The position numbers were made by a program, and so were the translations under genes. A stretch of DNA of 64,000 bases from Synergistaceae bacterium (lineage in GTDB: Bacteria > Synergistota > Synergistia > Synergistales > Aminobacteriaceae). The notes under the pieces were generated by a model, which did no database searches, had not been told where the DNA came from, and worked only from the letters and a program-made list of their open reading frames with translations. Positions 54,864 through 62,797 of this stretch are shown piece by piece (positions within the stretch are counted from its first letter, which is position 1; the number at the start of each line of letters is the position of its first letter). Location: NCBI GenBank assembly GCA_018436725.1, contig JAHDKT010000044.1, positions 21,650 through 85,649 on the forward strand, in the 5' to 3' direction.

Positions 54864-55250
54864 ATGGGAACCTCCCCGCAGTCTTCCTCAGGTTTACGCC
54901 TTCTCTTCCCCGAAAGGTTTCTCGTTCATCCTTCGGCGCTCTTCATCGTGTTCAACTTCTATGCAGAGGTTCAGAACATACTCTTCTTTATCATTTTACC
55001 AGCTGAAGCGTCTTCGTAATGCTTTCATCGGAAAATTTTCTATACCCCCGAGGGGAAGCGGACGCCTTCGTCCGGGTGCACCGACCGTCGACGGGCTGCG
55101 TCGAACCGTATATTCGGGAGTTCATGTACCGGAGGCGCCGAGGCGATGCGCGGTTCTCTAAAAAGAGGCGAAGCGGACGGCTATAGAGAGGCTGCATGAT
55201 CGGCTTTCCCGACCGCGTATCCGATTGCGGGACGACGAGAGAGTCCGAAT
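54864..55250. other. Intergenic region without a recognised gene
   Basis: About 390 bases upstream of the FapA-PAS operon. On the minus strand it has TAAAAT near 55000, a possible -10, and a hairpin GGACG / CGTCC near 55066. No known RNA motif seen. The leader of the operon may be long. Confidence 0.4.
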
Positions 55251-55523
55251 CTATTCCGTGGAACGACCGGAGGAGGCGTCGGCGACGAGGCGTTCCTTCA
55301 CGCCGCGTCGCATGCTCTTGATACGGCGCTCCAGGCGGAGCGCCTCGCTTTTCGACGCGACACGCTCCCTGTACACCATTTCGACGGGAAGGCGCGACGC
55401 CGTGTAGCGGGCGCCCTTGCCGCCGTTATGCGCGCGGAGCCGCGCCTCCGGTTCGAAGGTCCATCCGGTGTAGAGCGTTCCGTCCGCGCAGCGAAGAATA
55501 TACACCCACGCCTCCACAGTCAC
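55251..55523 (-). CDS. GIY-YIG nuclease-superfamily protein
   Basis: A 90-residue single-domain protein of the UPF0213/YhbQ kind: VYILRCADGTLYTGWT (GIY-YIG core, here VYI-YTG), RLRAHNGGKGARYTASRLP, the conserved Arg, and the final helix with Glu (SEALRLERRIK). Starts with GTG 55523, the stop of mntP overlapping it (GTGA). Role unknown, possibly DNA repair. Confidence 0.88.
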   Translation of the reverse strand: MTVEAWVYILRCADGTLYTGWTFEPEARLRAHNGGKGARYTASRLPVEMVYRERVASKSEALRLERRIKSMRRGVKERLVADASSGRSTE

Positions 55524-56083
55524 GCCCCCAGATGCATCCTCAGGATATTCGCGCCGATGAGGCAGAGGACGATTCCTCCCGCGAATTCCGCCTTCCGCCC
55601 GAGAAAGAGGGCGGTGCGGAAACCGGCGAGCACCCCGGCGAAAGAGAGCAGCGCCGTGATGACGCCCGCCGAGGACGAGAGCGGGAGTATCGGCGCCCCG
55701 ATGGCCGCGAATCCTATCCCGACGGCGAGGGCGTCGATGGAGGTCGCCACCGCCACGAGAAGGAGCGCGGCGCCGCAGGAGGGGTCCGACGACGGACAGG
55801 TCGGATCCTCCTCGGAGAAGGACTCCCGAATCATGTTCCCTCCGACGAGCAACAGCAGTCCGAAGGCCACCCAGTGGTCGTATCCCGATATGGACTCTAA
55901 AAAACGGCTGCCCAGCCACCAGCCGCCGAGCGGCATGACGAACTGGAAGGCGCCGCATGCGGCCCCCACGCGCAGCGCCGCCGCCGAGGAGCGCGCGCTC
56001 AGACAGGCGCCTATGCCGAGAGAGGCCGCGAAGGCGTCCATGGAGAGGGAAGCGGCGGAGAGAAACATTTCAACAAACGACAC
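55520..56083 (-). CDS. mntP: Manganese efflux pump MntP-like
   Basis: A 187-residue inner-membrane protein with six helices and the paired metal-site motifs SMDAFAASLG (N-terminal half) and TSIDALAVGIG (C-terminal half) of MntP. It exports Mn2+. A leader with a strong hairpin lies upstream. Confidence 0.85.
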   Translation of the reverse strand: MSFVEMFLSAASLSMDAFAASLGIGACLSARSSAAALRVGAACGAFQFVMPLGGWWLGSRFLESISGYDHWVAFGLLLLVGGNMIRESFSEEDPTCPSSDPSCGAALLLVAVATSIDALAVGIGFAAIGAPILPLSSSAGVITALLSFAGVLAGFRTALFLGRKAEFAGGIVLCLIGANILRMHLGA

Positions 56084-56113
56084 GAATCATCCAACCTTTC
56101 TTCGAATACAAAA

Positions 56114-56150
56114 GGGCCTTCTCCATGGCGAAGAGACATGCAGAAGGCCC
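56114..56150 (-). promoter_or_regulatory. Leader hairpin before mntP
   Basis: GGGCCTTCT (56114-56122) pairs with AGAAGGCCC (56142-56150), with a 4-bp extra stem inside, followed by TTTTG on the minus strand. It looks like an attenuator in a leader of about 120 bases. It lacks the conserved bases of the yybP-ykoY manganese riboswitch, which often precedes mntP. Confidence 0.5.
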
Positions 56151-56213
56151 GTACACCCGGGAGAGAACTTCTCGTTCATACCGCCGGGAAAAAGAAGTGC
56201 TTCCGGCAACAGT

Positions 56214-56241
56214 ATTCTACACCAAGCGCACTCTTTTTCAA
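56214..56241 (-). promoter_or_regulatory. Promoter of mntP
   Basis: On the minus strand TTGAAA (56236-56241), 16-base spacer, TAGAAT (56214-56219). Divergent to the next gene, which has TAAAAT with an extended TG (56262-56270). Confidence 0.55.
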
Positions 56242-56331
56242 CTGAAGTTTTTCTTCCTTCCTGATAAAATAGGGAAAGACGCGCATCCTGAATACGCTGC
56301 GTCAATCATGGCCGAGGAGCCCGATATATTC

Positions 56332-58971
56332 ATGACGCTTCGAAAGAAATCGCTGCTGATCATACTCTTTTCCATGACCGCCTTCCTGGCGACAACGCTC
56401 GGCGTCTCCCGCGCGCTGATGCTGTCCGGGTACGAAGAACTCGAGCAGCTTCTCCTCGCGCGCAACGTGGAAAGAGCTACGAACGCCATCGTTCATCGAA
56501 TAGAAGGGCTGGAACGACTTGTCCTGGACTGGGCGCCGTGGGACGACACCTACGAATTCGCGAAAGATTTCAACGAAGAGTATATACGGAACAATCTGCT
56601 GCCGGAGACGCTCGACAATCTTGACCTCGCCGTCTTCGCCATTCTGCCGTACAGCAAGGAACCCTTTTTTTTTCGGGAAGGGAGCAAGAAGGCCCCCATC
56701 GACTGCCTCTCCTTCCTCGAACGCTCCAGAGAGTTCATCGTCGAACGGACGCGCGTCCACGGAACAAGCGGACTATTCCTTGAAAACGGCACGATCGGAT
56801 ACCTCGCCGCAGCGCCCATTTTACGAAGCGACGGTTCCGGCCCGCCCCGCGGAACGCTCGGATTTCTCCGGGTACTGTCGCCGGAGGACCTTGCGAATAT
56901 CATGGAGGAGACGCTGACCACGTTCGAACTCCATCCTCTCCCGCGTCTCTCCGACGGGAAGGACGCCATGGCCCGACGGCTTCTCGACGGCGAAACGCTC
57001 TCGACATCTTTTCTCTCGGAGACGCTGGCGGCCGGGTACGCCATTCTGCGCGACATAGAAGACACCCCCGCGCTTCTTCTTGAAGTGACGACGAGCAGGG
57101 CCGTCATGCTGCAAGGAAAGAGGACGATCAACATGTTCCTGCTTTGGATCGCCGTTTTCGGCCTCTTCGTCACCGGAGGCATTCTCTTCCTTCTCAAGAA
57201 AACCGTCATCGACCGTCTCCGAGCGACCCGCGACTTTCTTGAATCCATCGCGCGGAACGGTGCGATCAGAGAGAGGTTGCCGCTCTCCGGCGCCGACGAG
57301 CTTACGGCACTCTCCGCCTCCGTGAATTCCGTGCTCGCTTCCTTCGAAGACCTCGTCGAAAACCTGCCCGACCCGCTCTTCGTCACGGATGAATTCGGCG
57401 CGCTGCGCCATATCAACAGGGAGGCGAGGGACTCGTTGCGGTACGGGAAGGGAGAGCTGCTCGGCAGGCGGCTCGCCTCGCTTTTCGACGGAGAACCCCG
57501 ACGGCTCGGACAGCACGAAGGAGATTCTCCGGTCTTCGAAGTCGCCCTTCGCCGCAATGACGGAAGCTCCATGCCCGTGGAACTGCACATCCAGTCGTTC
57601 AGGCTGGGCGAAAAAGAGCTTTCTTTGACCGCCGCACGGGACCTCACGGAGAGAAAAACACTGGAGAATTCTCTGAAAGAAATGGCGTGGATCGACCGGA
57701 CGACGGGACTTGCGAACCGCGCGCGCTTTCTACAGCTTCTCGATGAACTTCTTTCCTCCGGTGAGACGCGCTTTTCGGTCCTCCTGCTCGACCTCGACCG
57801 CTTCAGAAACATCAACAACCTCGTGGGGACGCGCAACGGCGACCAGGTGCTCTCGATCGTCGGGGGACGGATCGCCGAATGTCTCTCCGAAGGGGACGCC
57901 TCCGCCCGCGTAGGCGGCGGGGCCTTCGCAGTCGTGCTCAAGGGAATGCGCGATTGGGAAAGCGCGGCGCCGACGACGCGCGCCCTCAAGGAGAGCGTGA
58001 CGCGCCCGCTCTCCATCGACGGGCGCTCCGTCTTTCCGAGCGTCAGCATCGGAGTGTTGCTTCGAGCCGAAGCCTCGTACTCGTCCGCGGAGGTAATCGA
58101 AAAAGCCGAGGCCGCTCTCGCCAAAGCGAAGAGCAAGGGGATCGGGCATATCGACCTCTTCTCGGAAGACGACGCTGCGGGAACGGATATTCTGACAGCG
58201 GAGCGGGAGCTGCGCCATGGACTGCGGAACGGCGAGTTCGAACTGCACTACCAGCCGATTTACCGGATGGAGAACCGCTTTTTATGCGGTTTCGAGGCGC
58301 TCATTCGATGGAACCACCCGAAGCGGGGGCTAGTGATGCCGGACGGCTTCATCCCTCTCGCCGAGGAGACCGGTCTGATCGTGGACATCGACCGTTGGGT
58401 GATCGCAAGAGCATGTCAGGAGCTTTCACTATGGGAGAACATACTCCCTGAAAAGAGAGGCGATTTTTTCATCTCGGTGAACGCTTCGGGAAGGAGCCTT
58501 TCGGAGGGACACTTCCCCGCGTTCGTCCTGGAGGCGACCGAGGAAACTCGGATCGCCCCGTCGTCGCTCATCATCGAGATTACCGAGGGTGTTCTCATCA
58601 GGAACCACGGGGAAACAGCCGAAACTCTGGCCGGTATCAGGAACGCCGGAGTCTCCATCGCCCTGGACGATTTCGGGACGGGGTACTCCTCGCTTCAGTA
58701 TCTGAACAGCCTTCCGATCGACAAAATCAAGATCGACAGGAGTTTCGTCCAGAGCATGCTCTCCGGCGACGAACACCGGCGCCTGGTGAAGGGAATGCTC
58801 GCCCTCGCCGCGGATCTGGGAATGGAGACGGTCGCCGAGGGAATCGAGACGGACGCCGAGTTCCAATGGTTGCTGGAGCACGGCGCCGTCTACGGACAGG
58901 GGTACTACCTGGGACGCCCCGAAAGCGCGGACATCGCCCTGGGGAAGCTGCGAACCGCCTACGGCCTGTAG
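56332..58971 (+). CDS. CHASE4-PAS-GGDEF(degenerate)-EAL c-di-GMP phosphodiesterase
   Basis: An 879-residue membrane protein. N-terminal helix, periplasmic CHASE4-like sensor (about 35-260, with the VLDWAPWDDTYEF strip), second helix (about 265-285), HAMP and PAS (about 340-450), GGDEF-like domain where the site reads GGGAF (about 528-532) and so should not cyclise, and an EAL domain from about 655 (EALIRWNHP, EITEGVL, DDFGTGYSS at 779, AEGIET) with all catalytic residues present. It should cleave c-di-GMP in response to an external signal, with GTP binding possibly regulatory. ATG 56332 has AGGAG 12 bases upstream; ATG 56308 is an alternative. Confidence 0.88.
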   Translation: MTLRKKSLLIILFSMTAFLATTLGVSRALMLSGYEELEQLLLARNVERATNAIVHRIEGLERLVLDWAPWDDTYEFAKDFNEEYIRNNLLPETLDNLDLAVFAILPYSKEPFFFREGSKKAPIDCLSFLERSREFIVERTRVHGTSGLFLENGTIGYLAAAPILRSDGSGPPRGTLGFLRVLSPEDLANIMEETLTTFELHPLPRLSDGKDAMARRLLDGETLSTSFLSETLAAGYAILRDIEDTPALLLEVTTSRAVMLQGKRTINMFLLWIAVFGLFVTGGILFLLKKTVIDRLRATRDFLESIARNGAIRERLPLSGADELTALSASVNSVLASFEDLVENLPDPLFVTDEFGALRHINREARDSLRYGKGELLGRRLASLFDGEPRRLGQHEGDSPVFEVALRRNDGSSMPVELHIQSFRLGEKELSLTAARDLTERKTLENSLKEMAWIDRTTGLANRARFLQLLDELLSSGETRFSVLLLDLDRFRNINNLVGTRNGDQVLSIVGGRIAECLSEGDASARVGGGAFAVVLKGMRDWESAAPTTRALKESVTRPLSIDGRSVFPSVSIGVLLRAEASYSSAEVIEKAEAALAKAKSKGIGHIDLFSEDDAAGTDILTAERELRHGLRNGEFELHYQPIYRMENRFLCGFEALIRWNHPKRGLVMPDGFIPLAEETGLIVDIDRWVIARACQELSLWENILPEKRGDFFISVNASGRSLSEGHFPAFVLEATEETRIAPSSLIIEITEGVLIRNHGETAETLAGIRNAGVSIALDDFGTGYSSLQYLNSLPIDKIKIDRSFVQSMLSGDEHRRLVKGMLALAADLGMETVAEGIETDAEFQWLLEHGAVYGQGYYLGRPESADIALGKLRTAYGL

Positions 58972-59651
58972 ATAGCCGCCTTGCCCGTTTCGTCCCACTT
59001 CAGCAGCGCGATCAGCGGCTCCCGTATCTGGACGCTGGTGCGGACGTGGAAGAGCGGCTTTCCGGCCTCCTCAAGCTTGAAAAGCGTAAAGCGACTTCTG
59101 TCCATCGTGCGGAAGTCCTCTCTGCGCTCGATGAAATCGAGCGGAAGGAATTCCGTCCTTGCCGCGGCGAAAATCTTCTCCCACGTTTTTCTATCCTCGT
59201 CGCAGAGCAGACCGACGAATAAGCGAAGTCCCTCGCACTGTTCAAATACGGAGTCGCTTCCCGCTTCGGTCGCCCGAGCATCGTCCTCGCGAGGCTTTCC
59301 GGCGGCCGCGCCGCCTTCGCCCCGTTCAGGGGAGGACGCTTCGGCAGCGGCATCCGACGGCGTCTCCCGCTCCTCCGCAGCAGTCTTCTCCCCGGCGGCG
59401 GAATCCGGAAGCGGCGCCTCCGTTGCTTCGGGCATATCCTTGTCTCCGTCGGGAGCGGCCTTTTTTCTCTTCATCACGCCGCCTCCGGGCTTTCGCGCCG
59501 CGGAGGCCCGTTTTTTCGGCGGGGAGGGCGCTTCGGCCGGCGGAAGATCGAGCGTCTCTTCGAGAGGCGCCGCCCGCTCCATCTCATCCCCGGCGACAAC
59601 CTGTCCGGTCGAAAGATAGTCCTTCAAGCTCGGTCTCTTTTTCTTAGCCAT
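58959..59651 (-). CDS. Low-complexity protein in the ParA gene pair
   Basis: A 230-residue protein: a short conserved head (MAKKKRPSLKDYLSTG), an Ala/Glu/Pro/Lys-rich linker of about 100 residues, and a compact C-terminal domain of about 90 residues (LFVGLLCDEDRKTWEKIF...). The start overlaps the ParA stop by 8 bp (ATGGCTAA), so the two are coupled. It occupies the place of ParB but shows no ParB HTH. Its 3' end overlaps the convergent EAL-protein gene by 13 bp. It may be the cargo or adaptor of the ATPase. Confidence 0.7.
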   Translation of the reverse strand: MAKKKRPSLKDYLSTGQVVAGDEMERAAPLEETLDLPPAEAPSPPKKRASAARKPGGGVMKRKKAAPDGDKDMPEATEAPLPDSAAGEKTAAEERETPSDAAAEASSPERGEGGAAAGKPREDDARATEAGSDSVFEQCEGLRLFVGLLCDEDRKTWEKIFAAARTEFLPLDFIERREDFRTMDRSRFTLFKLEEAGKPLFHVRTSVQIREPLIALLKWDETGKAAIYRP

Positions 59652-60411
59652 TCTTCTTCCACCTCTCCAGAAGCTCGTCTGCCAGCACGCCGTAATCCCT
59701 GGCGCCGTTGCTCTCTTCGTCGTACCCGAAGACGGAGAGTCCCGCTCCGCTGGCCTCCACGAGGCTGATGTTCTGCCTGACGTAACGTCGGAATACCGTA
59801 TCGCCGAAGTGGCTGCGCACTTCCTTCTCCACTTCGCGGTTCATGATGATTTTTGGATTATGCCTCGTCAGCAATATGCCGCTGATTCCGAGTCCTCTGT
59901 TCAGGCGCTTGCGGTAAAGTTCCACCGTCTGCGAGAGCAGGCGGAGCCCTGCAAGGCTGTAGAATTCGCTCTCGAGGGGCACGAGGATCTCCCCGCACGC
60001 CGCGAGAACGTTCCGGGTGAAGATGCCGAGCTGCGGAGGGCTGTCGCAGAAGACGACGTCGTAATCGGTGAGATCCGACGAGGCGAGCGCGTCCTTCAAA
60101 AGCGTGTCCCGTCCCGGCTGGCTTTCAAGCTGCATCTCCACCACGGCGAGGTCGAGCGTGCTCGGAACCACGTCCACACCTTCACGGATCTTTTTTACGT
60201 CTTGAAACGAAACCTCGCCCATGAGAAAGTCATAAATGTACGGGTGGTCTTCGGGCACCGAAATCCCGAACCCGGCAGTGAGGTTGCTCTGCGGATCGAG
60301 ATCGAGCGCGGCCACCTTCAACCCCCTTCGTACAAGGGCCACCGCGAGATTCTGGCACGCGGTGGTCTTGCCGACACCGCCTTTGAGATTGCAAAAACCG
60401 ACGATTTTCAT
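59644..60411 (-). CDS. ParA/MinD-type ATPase (orphan)
   Basis: A 255-residue ParA-family ATPase with the deviant Walker A KGGVGKTT (10-17), the A' motif LDLDPQ(S)NLT and FCDSPPQLG (switch II). ParA proteins form ATP-dependent dimers on DNA or surfaces and move cargo. No parS-like repeats or ParB lie next to it, so it could place chemoreceptors, flagella or other complexes instead of chromosomes. ATG 60411. Confidence 0.85.
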   Translation of the reverse strand: MKIVGFCNLKGGVGKTTACQNLAVALVRRGLKVAALDLDPQSNLTAGFGISVPEDHPYIYDFLMGEVSFQDVKKIREGVDVVPSTLDLAVVEMQLESQPGRDTLLKDALASSDLTDYDVVFCDSPPQLGIFTRNVLAACGEILVPLESEFYSLAGLRLLSQTVELYRKRLNRGLGISGILLTRHNPKIIMNREVEKEVRSHFGDTVFRRYVRQNISLVEASGAGLSVFGYDEESNGARDYGVLADELLERWKKNG

Positions 60412-60533
60412 GAAGAATCCCCCCGGACAAGTGTGCGATCGATGCATCCAGTCGAGTATATAACATAAAATGGACCTATAGCATAGCAAGAAACGCGCGC
60501 TGCGAAAAGGCACCTTTTTTTCCAAGTGTAGAG

Positions 60534-60539
60534 TATAAT
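60534..60539 (+). promoter_or_regulatory. Probable -10 element of the HD-GYP gene
   Basis: A perfect TATAAT about 50 bases upstream of ATG 60588 in the divergent region from parA; -35 not clear. A TATACT on the minus strand near 60461 could serve parA. Confidence 0.45.
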
Positions 60540-60587
60540 CGATACACTGCATGCGATTCTTCGCCAAGGATAAAGGAGGCGGCATTC

Positions 60588-62090
60588 ATGACGATACCCC
60601 GCGACCCGGGTAGTGGGCAACGGCGCCATTTCGACGGGATCGCCAACGTGAAGCTTCTTCGGGAAATTGTTCGGCATCTTTTCAACGAATCGACGAGCAT
60701 CATGCTGCTTTTCGATCGCAAGGGCAACGTCGTCGAAGCGAACAGAGCGGCCTGCGACGGACTGAACTACCCGGAAGAGACCTTCTCCGGTATGAATTTC
60801 TTTTCCGATCTTATGGCGGTGCCTCCGGCTATGAAAATGGAGCACCTCTGTACATCGCTGGTACACGGCGAGAGCATTTCGCTTGAAGGCATTTTACGGC
60901 GTAACGATGGGAGCGCGCACGCAGCGCAGCTTTCTCTCTCGCTTCTTGGAGAAGGGGCCGCATCCCTCGTTCTCTGCTCGGCACGAACGCCGGAGCACGA
61001 AAAAGCTGCGCGGGAGAATCTTCGCGCGGGAGCCCTCCGCGATCCGGTGACCGGTCTCTCCACGCAGGCGTTTTTCTACGAGGAGCTGAAGCTCATGGAT
61101 ACGGAGCGCAATCTGCCCCTGAGCGTCATCCGAGCCGACCTCAACGCTATGAAGCTGATCAACAGCATCTTCGGACACATCGCGGGGGACAAGCTCCTGA
61201 AAACCGCGGCCAGAGTGCTCCGCAAGCACAGCAGAAGCAGCGATTTCCTGATTCGTTGGGAAAACGACGAATTTCTGCTCCTGCTTCCGCGGACTCGAGA
61301 AGACGACGCCGCCTCCATAGTGGACCGTATCGAGGAAGCGTTCAGAAACAGCAGACTCAAAGAACTCCCTGTTCCCCCGAGCATCTCCATGGGGTATGCC
61401 GCGAAGACGCACAGATGGCAGGACTTCGGCAACGTCCTCGGAGACGCCGAGGAGGACATGCGCGAAAAACAGCTCGTCGAGAGCCGTAAGATACGAACCA
61501 AGCTGCTCTCCAGCCTCCAGAAGTCTCTGAACGAACATACTTCGGAGACCGAGGAACACATCGATTCGATGCGGCGCATCGCGCACGACCTGGGGATTCT
61601 GCTGCGGCTTCCCGACGAAGAGATGGGACGGCTGGACATGGCCGTCCGCCTCCATGACATCGGCAAAGCGGCGCTTTCGAGGCATCTTCTGAACAAGACC
61701 GCCCCCATCACCGCAGAGGAACGCGAGACGCTGCGCAGGCACGCGGAAATAGGGAGCAGAATCGTGGAATCGGCGACCCCGGAGATGGCAGAGATTGCTC
61801 CGGTCATCCTCTCGCATCACGAACGATGGGATGGCGCCGGGTACCCTTCGGGCCTCGCGGGAGAGGCCATCCCCCTGCTCTCGCGCATCGTAGCCGTTGC
61901 AGACGCTTACGACGTCATGACACGGGGAACCCCTTACAAGAGTTCTATTTCCGGAGAAGCGGCCCTCTCGGAGCTTGAACGCCTCTCCGGAAGGCAGTTC
62001 GATCCGAAGCTCGTCGCGCTTTTCGCGGAGCATGCGAAAATTTTTCAGACGAATGAGACGCCGGACGCTCTTCCCGAACGTAGAAAATAG
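60588..62090 (+). CDS. PAS-GGDEF(degenerate)-HD-GYP phosphodiesterase
   Basis: A 500-residue soluble protein: PAS (about 25-135), GGDEF-like domain with ENDEF (225-229) in place of GGDEF, and HD-GYP domain (about 305-495) with HDIGK (356-360) and HHERWDGAGYP (410-420), all metal and GYP residues present. It should degrade c-di-GMP to pGpG/GMP, with the GGDEF remnant as a possible sensor. AAGGAGG precedes ATG 60588. Not obviously co-transcribed with neighbours. Confidence 0.9.
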   Translation: MTIPRDPGSGQRRHFDGIANVKLLREIVRHLFNESTSIMLLFDRKGNVVEANRAACDGLNYPEETFSGMNFFSDLMAVPPAMKMEHLCTSLVHGESISLEGILRRNDGSAHAAQLSLSLLGEGAASLVLCSARTPEHEKAARENLRAGALRDPVTGLSTQAFFYEELKLMDTERNLPLSVIRADLNAMKLINSIFGHIAGDKLLKTAARVLRKHSRSSDFLIRWENDEFLLLLPRTREDDAASIVDRIEEAFRNSRLKELPVPPSISMGYAAKTHRWQDFGNVLGDAEEDMREKQLVESRKIRTKLLSSLQKSLNEHTSETEEHIDSMRRIAHDLGILLRLPDEEMGRLDMAVRLHDIGKAALSRHLLNKTAPITAEERETLRRHAEIGSRIVESATPEMAEIAPVILSHHERWDGAGYPSGLAGEAIPLLSRIVAVADAYDVMTRGTPYKSSISGEAALSELERLSGRQFDPKLVALFAEHAKIFQTNETPDALPERRK

Positions 62091-62149
62091 GGTAGAATAA
62101 GTCCAAAGCACTTCACAGAACGAACTACTTTCAGAAGGAGGGATTTATC

Positions 62150-62581
62150 ATGCTCGATCTTTCCGCGATGTTGCAGCCAGGCCTGTCCGCCGAAGTCAAA
62201 AAAACGGTGGATCTCGACGATACCGCGGGGACGTCCTCCCCGTATCTCAATCAGTATCTTTCGACATCCGCATGCGCCGCGCTTGCTGTTTCGGCTTCCA
62301 TGGCGGCCACGGAGGGGCGTCTTCCGGAAGGATATCTTTCCGTAGGACGCAGGCTCGACCTTGAGCATGACGCCCCCGCCATGATCGGGACGACCGTCAT
62401 CGTAAAGGCGACGCTGCGTGAAGTTCGCGGAAACCGCCTCCTCTTCGACGTCCTTGGCTCGGACGCGCTCGGCGTCATCTTCAAGGGAGTCAACGAAAGG
62501 GTCGTGGTCAATCGTATCGGCCTCGAGGAGAGGGGAACGGAGCGCGCACAGCAGTTGAAGGCGCTGCGGGAAAAGTTGTAA
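62150..62581 (+). CDS. Hotdog-fold thioesterase (FlK-like)
   Basis: A 143-residue hotdog-fold protein close to the fluoroacetyl-CoA thioesterase (FlK) group. YLSTSACAALAVSASM and SVGRRLDLEHDAPAMIG fit, and the latter strip carries the active-site His. It would hydrolyse a small acyl-CoA. Ribosome site GAAGGAGG. It stands alone between the HD-GYP gene and the riboswitch. Confidence 0.8.
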   Translation: MLDLSAMLQPGLSAEVKKTVDLDDTAGTSSPYLNQYLSTSACAALAVSASMAATEGRLPEGYLSVGRRLDLEHDAPAMIGTTVIVKATLREVRGNRLLFDVLGSDALGVIFKGVNERVVVNRIGLEERGTERAQQLKALREKL

Positions 62582-62613
62582 TCACGGACGCCGCACGGGA
62601 CTTTCTTTACACA

Positions 62614-62704
62614 GGGCAACCGAACAAGGGCAAACCCTTCGAAAGGAGGGGACGCAAAGCTACGGGTCTACCGCCTTCGGGCAACGACCGCCGGGCCGCC
62701 GGAG
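62614..62704 (+). promoter_or_regulatory. c-di-GMP-I (GEMM) riboswitch aptamer
   Basis: Contains the conserved pieces of the GEMM-I class in order: AGGGCAAACC, a GAAA tetraloop capped stem, GACGCAAAGC, then the P3 arm with a GC-rich stem ending near CCGCCGG. Located about 90-180 bases upstream of the chemoreceptor gene, with a terminator right after. Confidence 0.9.
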
Positions 62705-62716
62705 GAAGATTTTCGA

Positions 62717-62751
62717 CGCAGCCTCCGAGCAGAATGGAGGTTGCGTTTTTT
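62717..62751 (+). terminator. Expression-platform terminator of the riboswitch
   Basis: CGCAGCCTCC / GGAGGTTGCG (62717-62726 with 62736-62745), 9-base loop, six T. Ligand state of the aptamer would decide whether it forms. It lies 47 bases before the start codon. Confidence 0.85.
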
Positions 62752-62797
62752 CAGGAACAAAAGATTCTCTAGCCCATTTTTTAAGGAGGAGTAGCGT

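Noticed and set aside
54991..55197. Small open frame (68 codons) on the minus strand in the 54864-55250 gap
   Set aside because: No ribosome site and no recognisable product; treated as non-coding.
56084..56220. yybP-ykoY manganese riboswitch expected before mntP
   Set aside because: The conserved bases were not found; only a terminator-like hairpin is supported.
56550..58136. A 528-codon open frame on the minus strand
   Set aside because: Antisense to the CHASE4-EAL gene; Ser/Arg-rich product with no motif.
60412..60587. parS-like centromere sites near parA
   Set aside because: No repeated 14-16 bp palindromes seen in the divergent region.
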